Source: an uncultured Oscillospiraceae bacterium
GTDB lineage: Bacteria > Bacillota > Clostridia > Oscillospirales > Ruminococcaceae
Assembly (NCBI GenBank): GCA_900548355.1
Contig: URKR01000003.1
Location: 1-64,000 of the forward strand
DNA length: 64,000 bases
Reading direction: 5' to 3'
Below are positions 25,640 to 34,212 of the stretch, piece after piece. Position 1 is the first letter of the stretch; each line of letters starts with the position of its first letter. The translations under genes and the position numbers were made by a program. The notes below the pieces were generated by a model, which saw only the letters and a program-made list of their open reading frames with translations, had not been told where the DNA came from and searched no databases.

Positions 25640-26722
25640 CTATTGGGCAGGGGGAAGGCCGGCCGCCCGGTAAATTTCCGCCAGCAGCCGTTTGAGGCCG
25701 CCGCGGGTATCGCCGGCCTGCTGGGCCGCGGTGATGGTATCCCGGTTGGCCCATAGGGTGGCCAGCGCGTCCGGCAGCGTGTCAGGCGTCATTTTCTCCT
25801 GCTCCAGGCTGCGGGCATAGCCCAACTTGACAAAGCTTTCCGCATTGAGGATCTGGTCGCCGCGGCTGGCGGACAGGGGGAGCGGAACCAGCAGCATGGG
25901 CTTGTGCAGGGCGGCGAATTCCCAGATGGCGTTGGCTCCAGCGCGGGAGAGGATCAGGTCGGAGGCCGCCAGCAGGTCCGGCAGCTCCTGCTGGATATAT
26001 TCATACTGCACATAATTCCGCCGCCCCTCAAGCTCGGGATTGAGGCCGCCCTTGCCCCGCAGGTGGATCACCTCATAGCGCTCCGTCAGCCGTTCCAGGC
26101 AGCCGTCCACCGCCTGGTTGATGGCCTGGGCACCCAGGGAACCGCCCATGATGAGAAGGACCGGCAGCCTGCCGGGCAGCCCGGTGAAGGCCAGGCCCCG
26201 GGCGCGGCTGCCCGCGTAGAGGCTGGGCCGGATGGGCGAACCGGTGCAAACGCCCTTCTCCCCCACGGCGCGGGCCGCCTCCGGGAAGGTGGTGCATACC
26301 CGCTGGCACAGGGGGATGGCCAGCTTGTTGGCCAGGCCTGGAGTGATGTCGCTTTCATGCACCACCACCGGCACCCGGCGGCTATGCCCGGCCCATACCA
26401 CGGGCACGCTGACAAAGCCGCCCTTGGAGAAGATGACCTGAGGTTTGATTTGCCCCACCAGCCGGCGGGCTTGGAAAGCCCCCGCGATGACCTTAAAGGG
26501 ATCGGACAGGTTCTTCAGATCCAGATAGCGGCGCAGCTTCCCCGAGGAGACGCCATGATAGGTCACCTGGGGGAATTGGGCGATGAGCTCCTTTTCGATC
26601 CCCTGATGGGAGCCGATGTAGTGGATGGTCCAGCCATCCTCCAGGAGCAGGGGGATCAGCGCCATATTGGGGGTAACGTGCCCGGCGGTGCCGCCGCCGG
26701 TTAAAATAATCGTTTTACCCAT
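25640..26722 (-). CDS. murG: UDP-N-acetylglucosamine transferase MurG
   Basis: A 360-residue GT-B glycosyltransferase that adds GlcNAc to lipid I to make lipid II at the inner face of the membrane. The three glycine-rich loops are seen: TGGGTAGHVTPN (residues 8-19), SKGGFVSVP and MGGSLGAQAIN, then the donor-binding SRAGANAIWEFAALHKPMLLVPLP and DQILNAE. The length fits the family. It lies outside a division/cell-wall cluster and is divergent from niaR. The ATG at 26722 follows AAAAGGAGTTCCC. Confidence 0.95.
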   Translation of the reverse strand: MGKTIILTGGGTAGHVTPNMALIPLLLEDGWTIHYIGSHQGIEKELIAQFPQVTYHGVSSGKLRRYLDLKNLSDPFKVIAGAFQARRLVGQIKPQVIFSKGGFVSVPVVWAGHSRRVPVVVHESDITPGLANKLAIPLCQRVCTTFPEAARAVGEKGVCTGSPIRPSLYAGSRARGLAFTGLPGRLPVLLIMGGSLGAQAINQAVDGCLERLTERYEVIHLRGKGGLNPELEGRRNYVQYEYIQQELPDLLAASDLILSRAGANAIWEFAALHKPMLLVPLPLSASRGDQILNAESFVKLGYARSLEQEKMTPDTLPDALATLWANRDTITAAQQAGDTRGGLKRLLAEIYRAAGLPPAQ

Positions 26723-26797
26723 GGGAACTCCTTTTGGTTTATGGTATCCTTATTATACACGAAATGCGCGTGAAAGCACACTAAAGGAGGAAGATTC

Positions 26798-27319
26798 ATG
26801 CAGACCGCGGAACGGCGCAGGGCCATTGAGCAGCTGCTGAGAACTTCAAAGGAGCCGGTAACCGGCAACCAGCTGGCCGCCGCCTTTCAGGTGAGCCGCC
26901 AGGTGATCGTGCAGGATATGGCGGTGCTGCGGGCCGGCGGGCTGGAGGTGGAGGCCAGCGCCCAGGGCTATAGCCTGCGGACGCCCCGGGAGCGCTGCGC
27001 CTGCGTGGTGGCCTGCCGCCATACCGGCAGGGAGGCGATGCGGGAGGAGCTCTATGCGGTGGCAGACGCCGGAGCCTGCGTGGAGGATATTGTGGTGGAG
27101 CATCCGGTGTATGGGGAAATCGTCGGCCGCCTGCGGATCGCCACCCGCCGGGAGGCCGACCAGCTGGTGGAGAGCCTTTCCCAGCCGCAGGCTGCGCCGC
27201 TGTCGGTGGTGACGGGCGGCCTGCATCTGCACACGCTGACCGCCAGCTATCAGCAGGCCCTGGATCGGGCGATAGCAGCCCTCAAGGCCCAGGGGGTGCT
27301 GGTGGAATTAACGGAATAA
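26798..27319 (+). CDS. niaR: NiaR-type niacin-responsive repressor (HTH plus 3H domain)
   Basis: A 173-residue repressor. The N-terminal winged helix (ERRRAIEQLLRTSKEPVTGN, then VSRQVIVQDMAVLR) is followed by a 3H domain carrying the three conserved histidines (CRHTGREAM, VEHPVYGEIVGRL, GGLHLHTL). NiaR/YrxA represses NAD-biosynthesis and niacin-transport genes when niacin is plentiful. The ATG at 26798 follows AAAGGAGGAAGATTC. The next gene is a transporter preceded by two identical palindromes, the likely NiaR sites. No such site is seen before niaR itself. Confidence 0.88.
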   Translation: MQTAERRRAIEQLLRTSKEPVTGNQLAAAFQVSRQVIVQDMAVLRAGGLEVEASAQGYSLRTPRERCACVVACRHTGREAMREELYAVADAGACVEDIVVEHPVYGEIVGRLRIATRREADQLVESLSQPQAAPLSVVTGGLHLHTLTASYQQALDRAIAALKAQGVLVELTE

Positions 27320-27355
27320 ACGAAAAACGCCTGCGAACTTTGGCAAATTTCCGCC

Positions 27356-27384
27356 TTGCTAAGCGCGCGCAGCGGGGATACAAT
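27356..27384 (+). promoter_or_regulatory. Promoter of the niaR-linked transporter
   Basis: TTGCTA (27356-27361), 17-nt spacer, TACAAT (27379-27384). The first palindrome begins 7 nt downstream, at the expected transcription start, an ideal place for repression. Confidence 0.7.
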
Positions 27385-27391
27385 GCATGAA

Positions 27392-27407
27392 GGGTGACAA
27401 GACACCC
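27392..27407 (+). promoter_or_regulatory. Operator copy 1 (probable NiaR site)
   Basis: GGGTGACAAGACACCC, an interrupted palindrome with arms GGGTG/CACCC, covering the predicted transcription start. Confidence 0.65.
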
Positions 27408-27468
27408 AGCGCCCCATGGATGAAGGGGGCGGTTTTTGCCAAAGGCTGAAGCTTTTTACCATGGTACG

Positions 27469-27488
27469 AACCGGCGATAGCCGGTTTT
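27469..27488 (+). other. Hairpin between the two operators
   Basis: Stem AACCGGC / GCCGGTT with loop GATA, followed by TTAT. It is a weak terminator or leader structure; its role is unknown. Confidence 0.4.
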
Positions 27489-27499
27489 ATGATAATCTG

Positions 27500-27515
27500 G
27501 GGTGACAAGACACCC
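27500..27515 (+). promoter_or_regulatory. Operator copy 2 (probable NiaR site)
   Basis: A second exact copy of GGGTGACAAGACACCC, 108 nt after the first and ending 5 nt before the transporter's Shine-Dalgarno site. Confidence 0.65.
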
Positions 27516-27531
27516 TGATTGGGAGGAAAAG

Positions 27532-28575
27532 ATGGAAAAGAAAGCATTCAAATGGTATACCCCCTTTCAGTACATCTACCAGCGGTATCTCATCCAGGCC
27601 ATGGGCGCTATGGCGCTGGGCCTGTTTGCCTCGCTGATCGTAGGGCTGATCCTTTCGCAGATCGCCAAGGTGCCGGGGCTGGCCTTCTTCGGCTTCAGCT
27701 CCGAAATTCTGGCGGCCAGCTCGCCGGTGGTGGGCGCGGCCATTGGCGTGGCCATCGCCTATGGGCTGAAGAGCGCGCCCCTTGTGATGTTTTCCTGCGC
27801 GGCGACAGGCGCGCTGGGGTATCAGCTGGGCGGGCCGGTGGGCGCTTACATCGCCGCGGTGGTCAGCTGCGAGGTGGGGCGCTTTGTATCAGGCAAGACC
27901 AAGGTCGATATCGTGCTGACGCCCATGGCGGTGATCGTGGCCGGCTCCCTGGCGGCTAAGTTCGTAGGGCCGGGGGTCAACAGCTTTATGACCTGGCTGG
28001 GCGGCGTGGTAAACGCGGCGACGGTGATGGCCCCGATCCCCATGGGCATCGTGGTGGCCACGGTGGTGGGCCTGGCGCTGACGGCGCCCATTTCTTCGGC
28101 GGCGCTGTGCATCATGCTGAACCTCAGCGGCTTGGCGGCCGGCGCGGCCGCCGCCGGCTGCTGCGCCCAGATGGTGGGCTTTGCGGTCATCAGCTTCAAG
28201 GACAATGGCTGGGGCGGCCTGCTCTCCCAGGGCCTGGGCACCAGCATGCTGCAGGTGCCCAATATCCTGCGCAAGCCGGCGATATGGCTTCCGCCGACGC
28301 TGGCCGGCGCAGTGCTGGGCCCCATTTCCACGGCGCTGCTGGGCATGACCAATACGCCCTCGGGCGCGGGGATGGGCACCTCGGGCCTGGTGGGGCAGTT
28401 CGGCGCATGGCAGGCCATGGTCACGGAGGGCGGGATGGCGGCCGGCGCGGCGCTGGCGCAGATCCTGATTCTTCATGTGATTGCGCCGGCCCTGCTGAGC
28501 CTGGGCTTCTGCTGGATTTTCCGGCGCATCGGCTGGATCCAGGACGGCGATATGAAGCTTATCCGCGAGCAATAG
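27532..28575 (+). CDS. PTS EIIC-like membrane transporter under probable NiaR control
   Basis: A 347-residue polytopic membrane protein with about nine hydrophobic segments, matching the EIIC-type family without EIIA/EIIB domains (N-terminus FKWYTPFQYIYQRYLIQAMGA; repeated LAGAVLGPISTALLGMTNTPSG-like region, glycine-rich C-terminal half). No PTS partner genes are nearby. The niaR gene upstream and the two operators suggest uptake of niacin or a related pyridine compound; that is inference. The start is ATG 27532 after GGGAGGAAAAG; an upstream in-frame GTG lies inside operator 2 and is rejected. Confidence 0.8.
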   Translation: MEKKAFKWYTPFQYIYQRYLIQAMGAMALGLFASLIVGLILSQIAKVPGLAFFGFSSEILAASSPVVGAAIGVAIAYGLKSAPLVMFSCAATGALGYQLGGPVGAYIAAVVSCEVGRFVSGKTKVDIVLTPMAVIVAGSLAAKFVGPGVNSFMTWLGGVVNAATVMAPIPMGIVVATVVGLALTAPISSAALCIMLNLSGLAAGAAAAGCCAQMVGFAVISFKDNGWGGLLSQGLGTSMLQVPNILRKPAIWLPPTLAGAVLGPISTALLGMTNTPSGAGMGTSGLVGQFGAWQAMVTEGGMAAGAALAQILILHVIAPALLSLGFCWIFRRIGWIQDGDMKLIREQ

Positions 28576-28594
28576 GCAGCCGCTAACGGCCTGT

Positions 28595-28623
28595 TTGCAT
28601 GGCGGCGGCGCCTGTGGTATAAT
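28595..28623 (+). promoter_or_regulatory. Promoter for the XRE-cupin gene
   Basis: TTGCAT (28595-28600), 17-nt spacer, perfect TATAAT (28618-28623). Confidence 0.75.
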
Positions 28624-28652
28624 GAGGCATGCTTATGTGAGGAGGAAGATCC

Positions 28653-29222
28653 ATGGCCGCAAAATTGCAGGATACGCAGCTGCAGCAGATCGCCTCGCGC
28701 CTGAAGGCGCTGCGGGAGCTTTCCGACTATACGATAGCCGACGCCGCCGGAAAGCTGGGTGTTCCGGAAGAAACCTACCGCGCCTATGAAGAGGCCGAGC
28801 TGGACATCCCGGTATCCATTCTTCACGGCGCGGCCGAGCTGATGGGCGTGGATCTGACGGAGCTTCTCACCGGCAAGCCCCCGCGGCTGCATGCCTTCTG
28901 CCTGGTGCGCCAGGGTAAGGGAATCCAGGTGGACCGCTATCGCGGGTATGATTTTCAATCGCTGGCTTACAATTTTACCCATCGGTCGGCAGAGCCGCTG
29001 ATGGTTACGGTAGGGCCGGAGGACGACGAGCAGAACCCCCTGGAGCTTGTCACGCACCCAGGACAGGAATTCAACTATGTGGTCGAGGGCGCTGTGCGCG
29101 TCACGGTAGGCGAGCACGAGCTGCTGCTGCAGCAGGGGGATTCGCTGTATTTTGATCCCACGATTCCCCACGGCCAGCGGGGCGTGGGCGGCCCGGCGAA
29201 ATTTTTGACCATCATCCTATAA
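28653..29222 (+). CDS. XRE-family regulator with C-terminal cupin domain
   Basis: A 189-residue protein. The N-terminal helix-turn-helix (IASRLKALRELSDYTIADAA, then LGVPEETYRAYEEAELDIP) is joined to a cupin beta-barrel (PGQEFNYVVEGAVRVTVGEHELLLQQGDSLYFDPTIPHGQ). This architecture is common in regulators of amino-acid or polyamine metabolism, with the cupin sensing a small ligand. No target operon is adjacent, so the regulon is unknown. The ATG at 28653 follows GAGGAGGAAGATCC. It has its own promoter and terminator. Confidence 0.88.
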   Translation: MAAKLQDTQLQQIASRLKALRELSDYTIADAAGKLGVPEETYRAYEEAELDIPVSILHGAAELMGVDLTELLTGKPPRLHAFCLVRQGKGIQVDRYRGYDFQSLAYNFTHRSAEPLMVTVGPEDDEQNPLELVTHPGQEFNYVVEGAVRVTVGEHELLLQQGDSLYFDPTIPHGQRGVGGPAKFLTIIL

Positions 29223-29256
29223 TATTTTGCAAAAAATAGCGGTAGACTGTATGCAG

Positions 29257-29298
29257 AGCCGAAATCCCTGATGGATCAGGGATTCCGGCTTATTTTTT
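29257..29298 (+). terminator. Terminator after the XRE-cupin gene
   Basis: AGCCGAAATCCCTGA / TCAGGGATTCCGGCT arms with loop TGGA, then TATTTTTT. Confidence 0.85.
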
Positions 29299-29356
29299 GC
29301 GCGTGAACGGACACAGTGACGCGCAAAGATACCCACGATCATCAATCAAGTATGGG

Positions 29357-29399
29357 CATATGAAAAGACGCAAGCGTTATGCCTGCGCCTTTTCATATG
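29357..29399 (-). terminator. Terminator of the large surface protein gene
   Basis: Arms CATATGAAAAG and CTTTTCATATG with an inner GCGCAGGC/GCTTGCGT extension. On the minus strand the stem ends in CTTTTCATATG, 18 nt past the stop codon. Confidence 0.65.
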
Positions 29400-29416
29400 T
29401 TTCCGCTTGAATGGCT

Positions 29417-32059
29417 TTATGCCCTTCTCAGTTTTTGGCCCATCATGAGCCATATACCAGCCAGGCTCAGGACACCCAAAGCAATCCAGAGGCCAATGGG
29501 GCTGTTATCGCTGGTTTCCGGAAGTACCGGCGCGTTGAGAATCTCAATCTTCGCAATGGAGCTTATCGCAATAGCCGTCTGTGTGCCGGTTGCATTTTCA
29601 TTTGTATGGGTCACAACGCAGTAGTAGTATGTTGTGCCAGCCGTGCCTGTGGGAGGCGTATAGTTCGGATTTGTCGCCCCCTGAATTGGCGTACCTCCCT
29701 CTACGGCATTCTTTGTATTGCTATACCATTGATAGCTCAGCATGCCGCCGTCAGAAACGGAAGTCTCCACGGTCAGAACACTTGCCTTTGTATGCTGCAC
29801 ATAGCTGGCGGAGACAGGCTGGCCGGTGATTACCGGAACAGCGGCATTCGTCTTGAGGGTATATTCAGCCGTGGCCACCACGCTGTCTGCCATGCCCGCC
29901 TTCACAGCGATGGCCTTGATCGTGGTATCCCCGCTAATGGCAATCGGCTCACGATACACCCTGCTGTCATGGGTGGGTGTGCTGCCATCGGTAGTGTAAT
30001 AGATGGTCGCACCTTCGGTGGCGCAGGTGATGGCTACAGACGAGCCACTGTCCACCAGGGTACCGGATGCTGGACTAAAGACAGGTATATCGACCATCCG
30101 CTCGAAGACCGCTTTGATTTCCACATCCGCTGTGCCGATGGTAAAGCTATTGTCAGCAATGACCACGCCGCCGGAGATAACCTGCCATTGCTTGAATCGG
30201 TAGCCTGCGTTAGGCGTGGCGGTCAGGGTAACCTTCGTGCCGCTTTCGCCGCTGGTGAGACTGGAGGAAGCCGTGCCGTTGCCATCGTTGGTGACAGCCA
30301 CAGCATAAACGGGCGGCGCTTCTGCCAGGACAATGTTTCCATTGTCAAGCTTCAGTATGTAATCTTCATCCTCATAGACGAATTTCGCCACATCAGCTTC
30401 TGAAATCGTATGCCCGCCTGCGGGCCCGCCCACGATCTGATCAAGGTAGTTTGCGGGCCGTGCATAGAAGTTTACATGGGCATCATGGCTCAGCGCACCC
30501 ACTGTAAAGGTATCGCCGCCGATCAAATAAAAGTCTGCTGCATCTTTTCCTTCCCCGCAGCGATTGCCGGTTATGTTGATAGAGCCGGAGACATGGATGG
30601 TAGATCCGGTGGTTTCATATACGCCACCGCCATCGGCCGTTGCTGTATTGCCGGTAATGCTGCCGCCGGAGAAAGCTAGGTCTGCGCTCATTGCGCAGAT
30701 ACCGCCGCCATAAGTGGCCGTATTGCCGGAAATTCTGCCGTTATTCAGCGTAAAGCTGCAGTTTCCGGAGTGATCAAGGTAGACTGCGCCCCCGGTGGCT
30801 GCACGGTTATTTTCCATCGAGCCGCCGGCCATGATAAAGGAACCGGCTGCAATATACACTGCACCGCCGCCGCCGGTGAACATAGCCTTTGTCGCGCTGT
30901 TGCCCGTAATGCTGCCGGAGTTGAACGTAGTGGTATAAGCGGATGCGTTTACCATAGCAATACCACCGCCCGAATTGGCAGTATTACCGCTGATTGTGCC
31001 GCCGTTGATCTCCAAGTCGCCGCCGATAACGCAAACACCGCCGCCCGCGCCGTTTGTGGTGATATTGTTGTTGTTGCATACCATGGCTCCGCTGCCAAGG
31101 GTGAGCTTTCCTTTGTTGACGGCAATCAACGCACGGGTCGCTGTCACATTGGCGGTGCTGCCGCCATCGACGATCAGATTTGTGAGTGTTACATTGGCCT
31201 GAACATTCAGAAGATAACCATGCCCGCTGGTTGTGCGGGTAATGGCTTTTCTGTCATCCGCGCTGGTGATCGTTACATCCTTGGTAATGGCCACCGTGCT
31301 GCTCAAATCCAGATCTTGAAGCAGTTTGACCGTACCACCCTTATATACCTTGTCCAACGCTTCGGTAAAGGAACCGGTAAGCCATGACCCGTTTTCCGCT
31401 ATCTGATAGGTTGCTTCCGGATTGTCTGTTACCTTAAAGGGCAGCGTCAAGCTGCCGTAATAATCCGCGTTATCGGCAGGAACCGAAATCGTCACCTTGT
31501 AATTGCCCGCTTCAACAGGCGCGGCGTTCAGCGCTGTACCATCCTCTGTGCTGTAAGCAAAGGTATATGTGCCGGTATAGGAGGCGCCATTGTTTAGTGT
31601 GCCGCTCAAATCACGATAGCCGGGATGCGCGCTTCCATTGACGGAGCCATCCTGAGAAGAAGCGCTGATGGTTACCTTCTGCTTGCCCGTTAGGGAGAGG
31701 TTCAGGGTAAAGCTGATCGTGCCGTAGTTGCTGGTCGTTACGGTGAAGGATGTGGTTTCGCTAGCTGGATTGTCCAACACCTTGGTAGTAAAGGCAATAC
31801 TTGCATGGCCGTCAGAGTAAGTGGGCGTTGCGCCTGTGATCAGCGTGGATGTAGGCACGGTGATACCGGTTATAACCGCATCGTCGAGAAGGTAATCATA
31901 CAGGTCAACGGAAAGCGTATTCACTTGATCATAAGGACCGCTCAAGTTAACCGTATGGGCGCCGTTTGCCGATGCCCAAGCCATACCGCCCAGCGCCAGC
32001 ATCATGCCTAGCGCCATTGCCAGCACGAGGAACATCTTCAGCCGTTTTTTCTTCATCAT
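29417..32059 (-). CDS. Large sortase-type surface protein with beta-helix and Ig-like domains
   Basis: 880 residues. A signal peptide (MMKKKRLKMFLVLAMALGMM, about 1-30) is followed by beta-rich MBG-like domains. A right-handed beta-helix follows at about 260-540, with repeats ISGNTANSGGGI, ITGNSATK and ISGNTATYGGGI. Next come an InlB-like bacterial repeat (AGYRFKQWQV), a chitobiase-C-type domain (ATIYYTTDGSTPT) and an Ig-like domain (LSYQWYSNTKNAVEGG). The C-terminus has LPETSDNSP, a membrane helix and QKLRRA: a cell-wall sorting signal with Ser where Gly is usual. It is probably an adhesin. The start at 32059 is set by AAAGG 7 nt upstream; base composition is lower in GC than its neighbours. 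Confidence 0.88.
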   Translation of the reverse strand: MMKKKRLKMFLVLAMALGMMLALGGMAWASANGAHTVNLSGPYDQVNTLSVDLYDYLLDDAVITGITVPTSTLITGATPTYSDGHASIAFTTKVLDNPASETTSFTVTTSNYGTISFTLNLSLTGKQKVTISASSQDGSVNGSAHPGYRDLSGTLNNGASYTGTYTFAYSTEDGTALNAAPVEAGNYKVTISVPADNADYYGSLTLPFKVTDNPEATYQIAENGSWLTGSFTEALDKVYKGGTVKLLQDLDLSSTVAITKDVTITSADDRKAITRTTSGHGYLLNVQANVTLTNLIVDGGSTANVTATRALIAVNKGKLTLGSGAMVCNNNNITTNGAGGGVCVIGGDLEINGGTISGNTANSGGGIAMVNASAYTTTFNSGSITGNSATKAMFTGGGGAVYIAAGSFIMAGGSMENNRAATGGAVYLDHSGNCSFTLNNGRISGNTATYGGGICAMSADLAFSGGSITGNTATADGGGVYETTGSTIHVSGSINITGNRCGEGKDAADFYLIGGDTFTVGALSHDAHVNFYARPANYLDQIVGGPAGGHTISEADVAKFVYEDEDYILKLDNGNIVLAEAPPVYAVAVTNDGNGTASSSLTSGESGTKVTLTATPNAGYRFKQWQVISGGVVIADNSFTIGTADVEIKAVFERMVDIPVFSPASGTLVDSGSSVAITCATEGATIYYTTDGSTPTHDSRVYREPIAISGDTTIKAIAVKAGMADSVVATAEYTLKTNAAVPVITGQPVSASYVQHTKASVLTVETSVSDGGMLSYQWYSNTKNAVEGGTPIQGATNPNYTPPTGTAGTTYYYCVVTHTNENATGTQTAIAISSIAKIEILNAPVLPETSDNSPIGLWIALGVLSLAGIWLMMGQKLRRA

Positions 32060-32207
32060 TTCATCGCCTTTCTTAACGTGTCTGTGAAGCACATCCTGCA
32101 AGCGCCAAACAGATGGCAGAATATGCCTTATTCCGCTGGATGATATGCGAAAAGGGCCATGCGTAAATGGTATGGCTATTACCCCTTTTCACTCAATCTT
32201 AGTGACA

Positions 32208-32236
32208 AATATATCATTAATTCTCAACCTTCGCAA
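32208..32236 (-). promoter_or_regulatory. Promoter for the surface protein gene
   Basis: Minus-strand TTGCGA (32236-32231), 17-nt spacer, TATATT (32213-32208). It leaves a leader of about 140 nt with no recognised riboswitch. The stretch 32237-32466 contains nothing I can assign beyond weak inverted repeats. Confidence 0.6.
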
Positions 32237-32466
32237 GAAGGATAAATCCCTGTAATATCAAGAATTTCAAATCTTTCAGCGCTTGCGGAATAGCTTGAGA
32301 TCTTCCCTTGCCGGATGAAAATCTGTCGCTCATTTTGGACTTAAACCGGCAAAATTTGCTCAACGGCGCCCGAGCGTGCTGTAGGATACAGTCTTAAAAT
32401 GAAAAATAGCCGCAAAGTTTTGCGCTTTTTAGCGTATAGCTGCAGGTGGCTCCCTGTAAGAGATAG

Positions 32467-32495
32467 TTGCAGGTTACACTGCTTTGTGCTATACT
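32467..32495 (+). promoter_or_regulatory. Promoter for the serS T-box leader
   Basis: TTGCAG (32467-32472), 17-nt spacer, TATACT (32490-32495). Confidence 0.7.
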
Positions 32496-32501
32496 AAGCA
32501 A

Positions 32502-32731
32502 TAAAACAAGGGCTGTGACGAAGAAAATGAGCGCCCTTCCCCTGAAGAGAGCCGGTGGTGGGTGAAAACCGGTGGGGAACCGCTCTTTCCGCTTTCCGAG
32601 CCCGCGGGCGACGAGCCCGCCGCGGCGGCGCGATATGCCGGTTAAAGTGGATGCGCAGGCATCAAGCTGGGTGGCACCGCGGGAACATCATTGACGATTG
32701 GGCCCGTCCCTTTGTTGGGACGGGTCTTTTG
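32502..32731 (+). promoter_or_regulatory. T-box riboswitch upstream of serS
   Basis: It contains the Stem I apical element GAGAGCCGGTGGTGGGTGAA, the T-box bulge CTGGGTGGCACCGCGGG (32667-32683) and a terminator (GGCCCGTCCC / GGGACGGGTC, 32701-32726, then TTTT). A TCC triplet 7 nt before GAGC fits a serine specifier; the exact register was not folded. Confidence 0.92.
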
Positions 32732-32752
32732 TATTTTGAAGGAGGAACCGAT

Positions 32753-34030
32753 ATGCTGGACTTGAATCTGATCCGCAACGACCCCAAGGCCGTGCAGGCG
32801 GCCCTGGCTAAGCGGGAATACAGGGTAGAATTTGACGAGCTGCTTGGCTGGGACGCCCGCCGCAGGGCCATCATCCAGGAGAACGAGCAGCTGAAGGCGG
32901 AGCGAAACCGCATCAACAAGGATATCCCCCGCAGGAAAAAGGCGGGCGAGGATGTGAGCGGCCTGCTGGAGCAGATGAAGGAGGCGGCCGAGCGGGTGAA
33001 AGGCCTGGACGCCGAGCAGCGGGAGCTGGAGGAGAAGATCCAGCGCTTTATGGAGGCCCTGCCCAATCTGCCGGCAGAGGACGTGCAGGCCGGAGGCAAG
33101 GAGAACAACCAGGTGGTTTCCGTGTTCGGCGAAAAGCCGGAATTTGCCTTCGAGCCCAGGAACCATGTGGACCTGTGCCTCTCGCTGGGGCTCATCGACT
33201 ATGAGCGGGGCGTAAAGCTGGGCGGGAACGGCTACTGGCTCTATACCGGCGACGGCGCGCGGCTGGAGTGGGCCCTGCTCAATTATTTCATCACGACCCA
33301 TCTTAAGGATGGCTATGAGTTCATCCTGCCGCCCCACATCCTGACCTATGCCTGCGGCTATACGGCCGGCCAGTTCCCCAAATTCCAGGAGGATGTGTTC
33401 CGCCTGCAGGAGGATAACTTCTCCTTCATGCTGCCCACGGCGGAGACGGCGCTGGTCAACCTGCACCGGGACGAGATTGTGGAGGAGGAGAGCCTGCCCC
33501 AGCGCATGTTCGCCTATACGCCCTGCTACCGCGAGGAGGCGGGTACCTACCGGGCCAGCGAGCGGGGCATGGTTCGCGGGCATCAGTTCAATAAGGTGGA
33601 GATGTTCGCCTATACGCTGCCCGAGCAGTCGGACGCGCTGCACCAGGAGCTTATCCGCAAGGCCTGCGCGCTGGTGGAGGGCCTGGGCCTGCACTATCAG
33701 CTCTCCAAGCTGGCAGCCGGCGATGTATCGGCCTCGATGGCGACAACCTATGATATCGAGCTGTGGATCCCCAGCATGAATGAATATAAGGAATGCTCCT
33801 CGGTATCCAACGCCCGGGATTATCAGGCCCGTCGGGGGAACATGCGCGTGCGCCGGGCGGGCAGCAAAAAGATTGAATTCCTGCACACCCTCAACGGCTC
33901 GGGCTTGGCCACCAGCCGGCTGATGCCGGCCATTGTGGAGCAGTTCCAGCAGGCGGACGGCAGCGTGGTGATCCCCGAGGTGCTCCGGCCCTTCATGGGC
34001 GGCCAGGAGAAGCTGATCCCGAAAAAGTAA
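32753..34030 (+). CDS. serS: Seryl-tRNA synthetase
   Basis: A 425-residue class II synthetase that charges tRNA(Ser) and tRNA(Sec). It has the N-terminal antiparallel coiled-coil arm (residues about 28-105, rich in Glu/Lys/Arg), motif 2 (YTPCYREEAGTYRASERGMV..HQFNKVEMF) and motif 3 (NGSGLATSRLMPAIVE). The start is ATG 32753 after GGAGGAACCGAT; the frame continues upstream into the T-box leader and is rejected there. It ends at a strong terminator. Confidence 0.97.
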   Translation: MLDLNLIRNDPKAVQAALAKREYRVEFDELLGWDARRRAIIQENEQLKAERNRINKDIPRRKKAGEDVSGLLEQMKEAAERVKGLDAEQRELEEKIQRFMEALPNLPAEDVQAGGKENNQVVSVFGEKPEFAFEPRNHVDLCLSLGLIDYERGVKLGGNGYWLYTGDGARLEWALLNYFITTHLKDGYEFILPPHILTYACGYTAGQFPKFQEDVFRLQEDNFSFMLPTAETALVNLHRDEIVEEESLPQRMFAYTPCYREEAGTYRASERGMVRGHQFNKVEMFAYTLPEQSDALHQELIRKACALVEGLGLHYQLSKLAAGDVSASMATTYDIELWIPSMNEYKECSSVSNARDYQARRGNMRVRRAGSKKIEFLHTLNGSGLATSRLMPAIVEQFQQADGSVVIPEVLRPFMGGQEKLIPKK

Positions 34031-34066
34031 AGCCAGGCTTACTGGGCAGTTTGCTCTGTCCCCTAA

Positions 34067-34098
34067 ACTCCGCGGCGTCAGGCCGCGGAGTTTTTTTG
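34067..34098 (+). terminator. Terminator after serS
   Basis: Perfect stem ACTCCGCGG / CCGCGGAGT with loop CGTCAGG, then TTTTTT. Confidence 0.9.
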
Positions 34099-34212
34099 AT
34101 GGAATCTTTCGGAAAACCCGACGGTATTTTAGGTAAATATAAGGTTGATGCGCCATACTGGCTCCATCGAGATAACAGGTGGCAGAACGCCCCTGGGACA
34201 GGAGGAAACAGG

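Noticed and set aside
32555..32752. N-terminal extension of SerS
   Set aside because: This stretch is the T-box leader; SerS begins normally with MLDLNLIRNDP at 32753.
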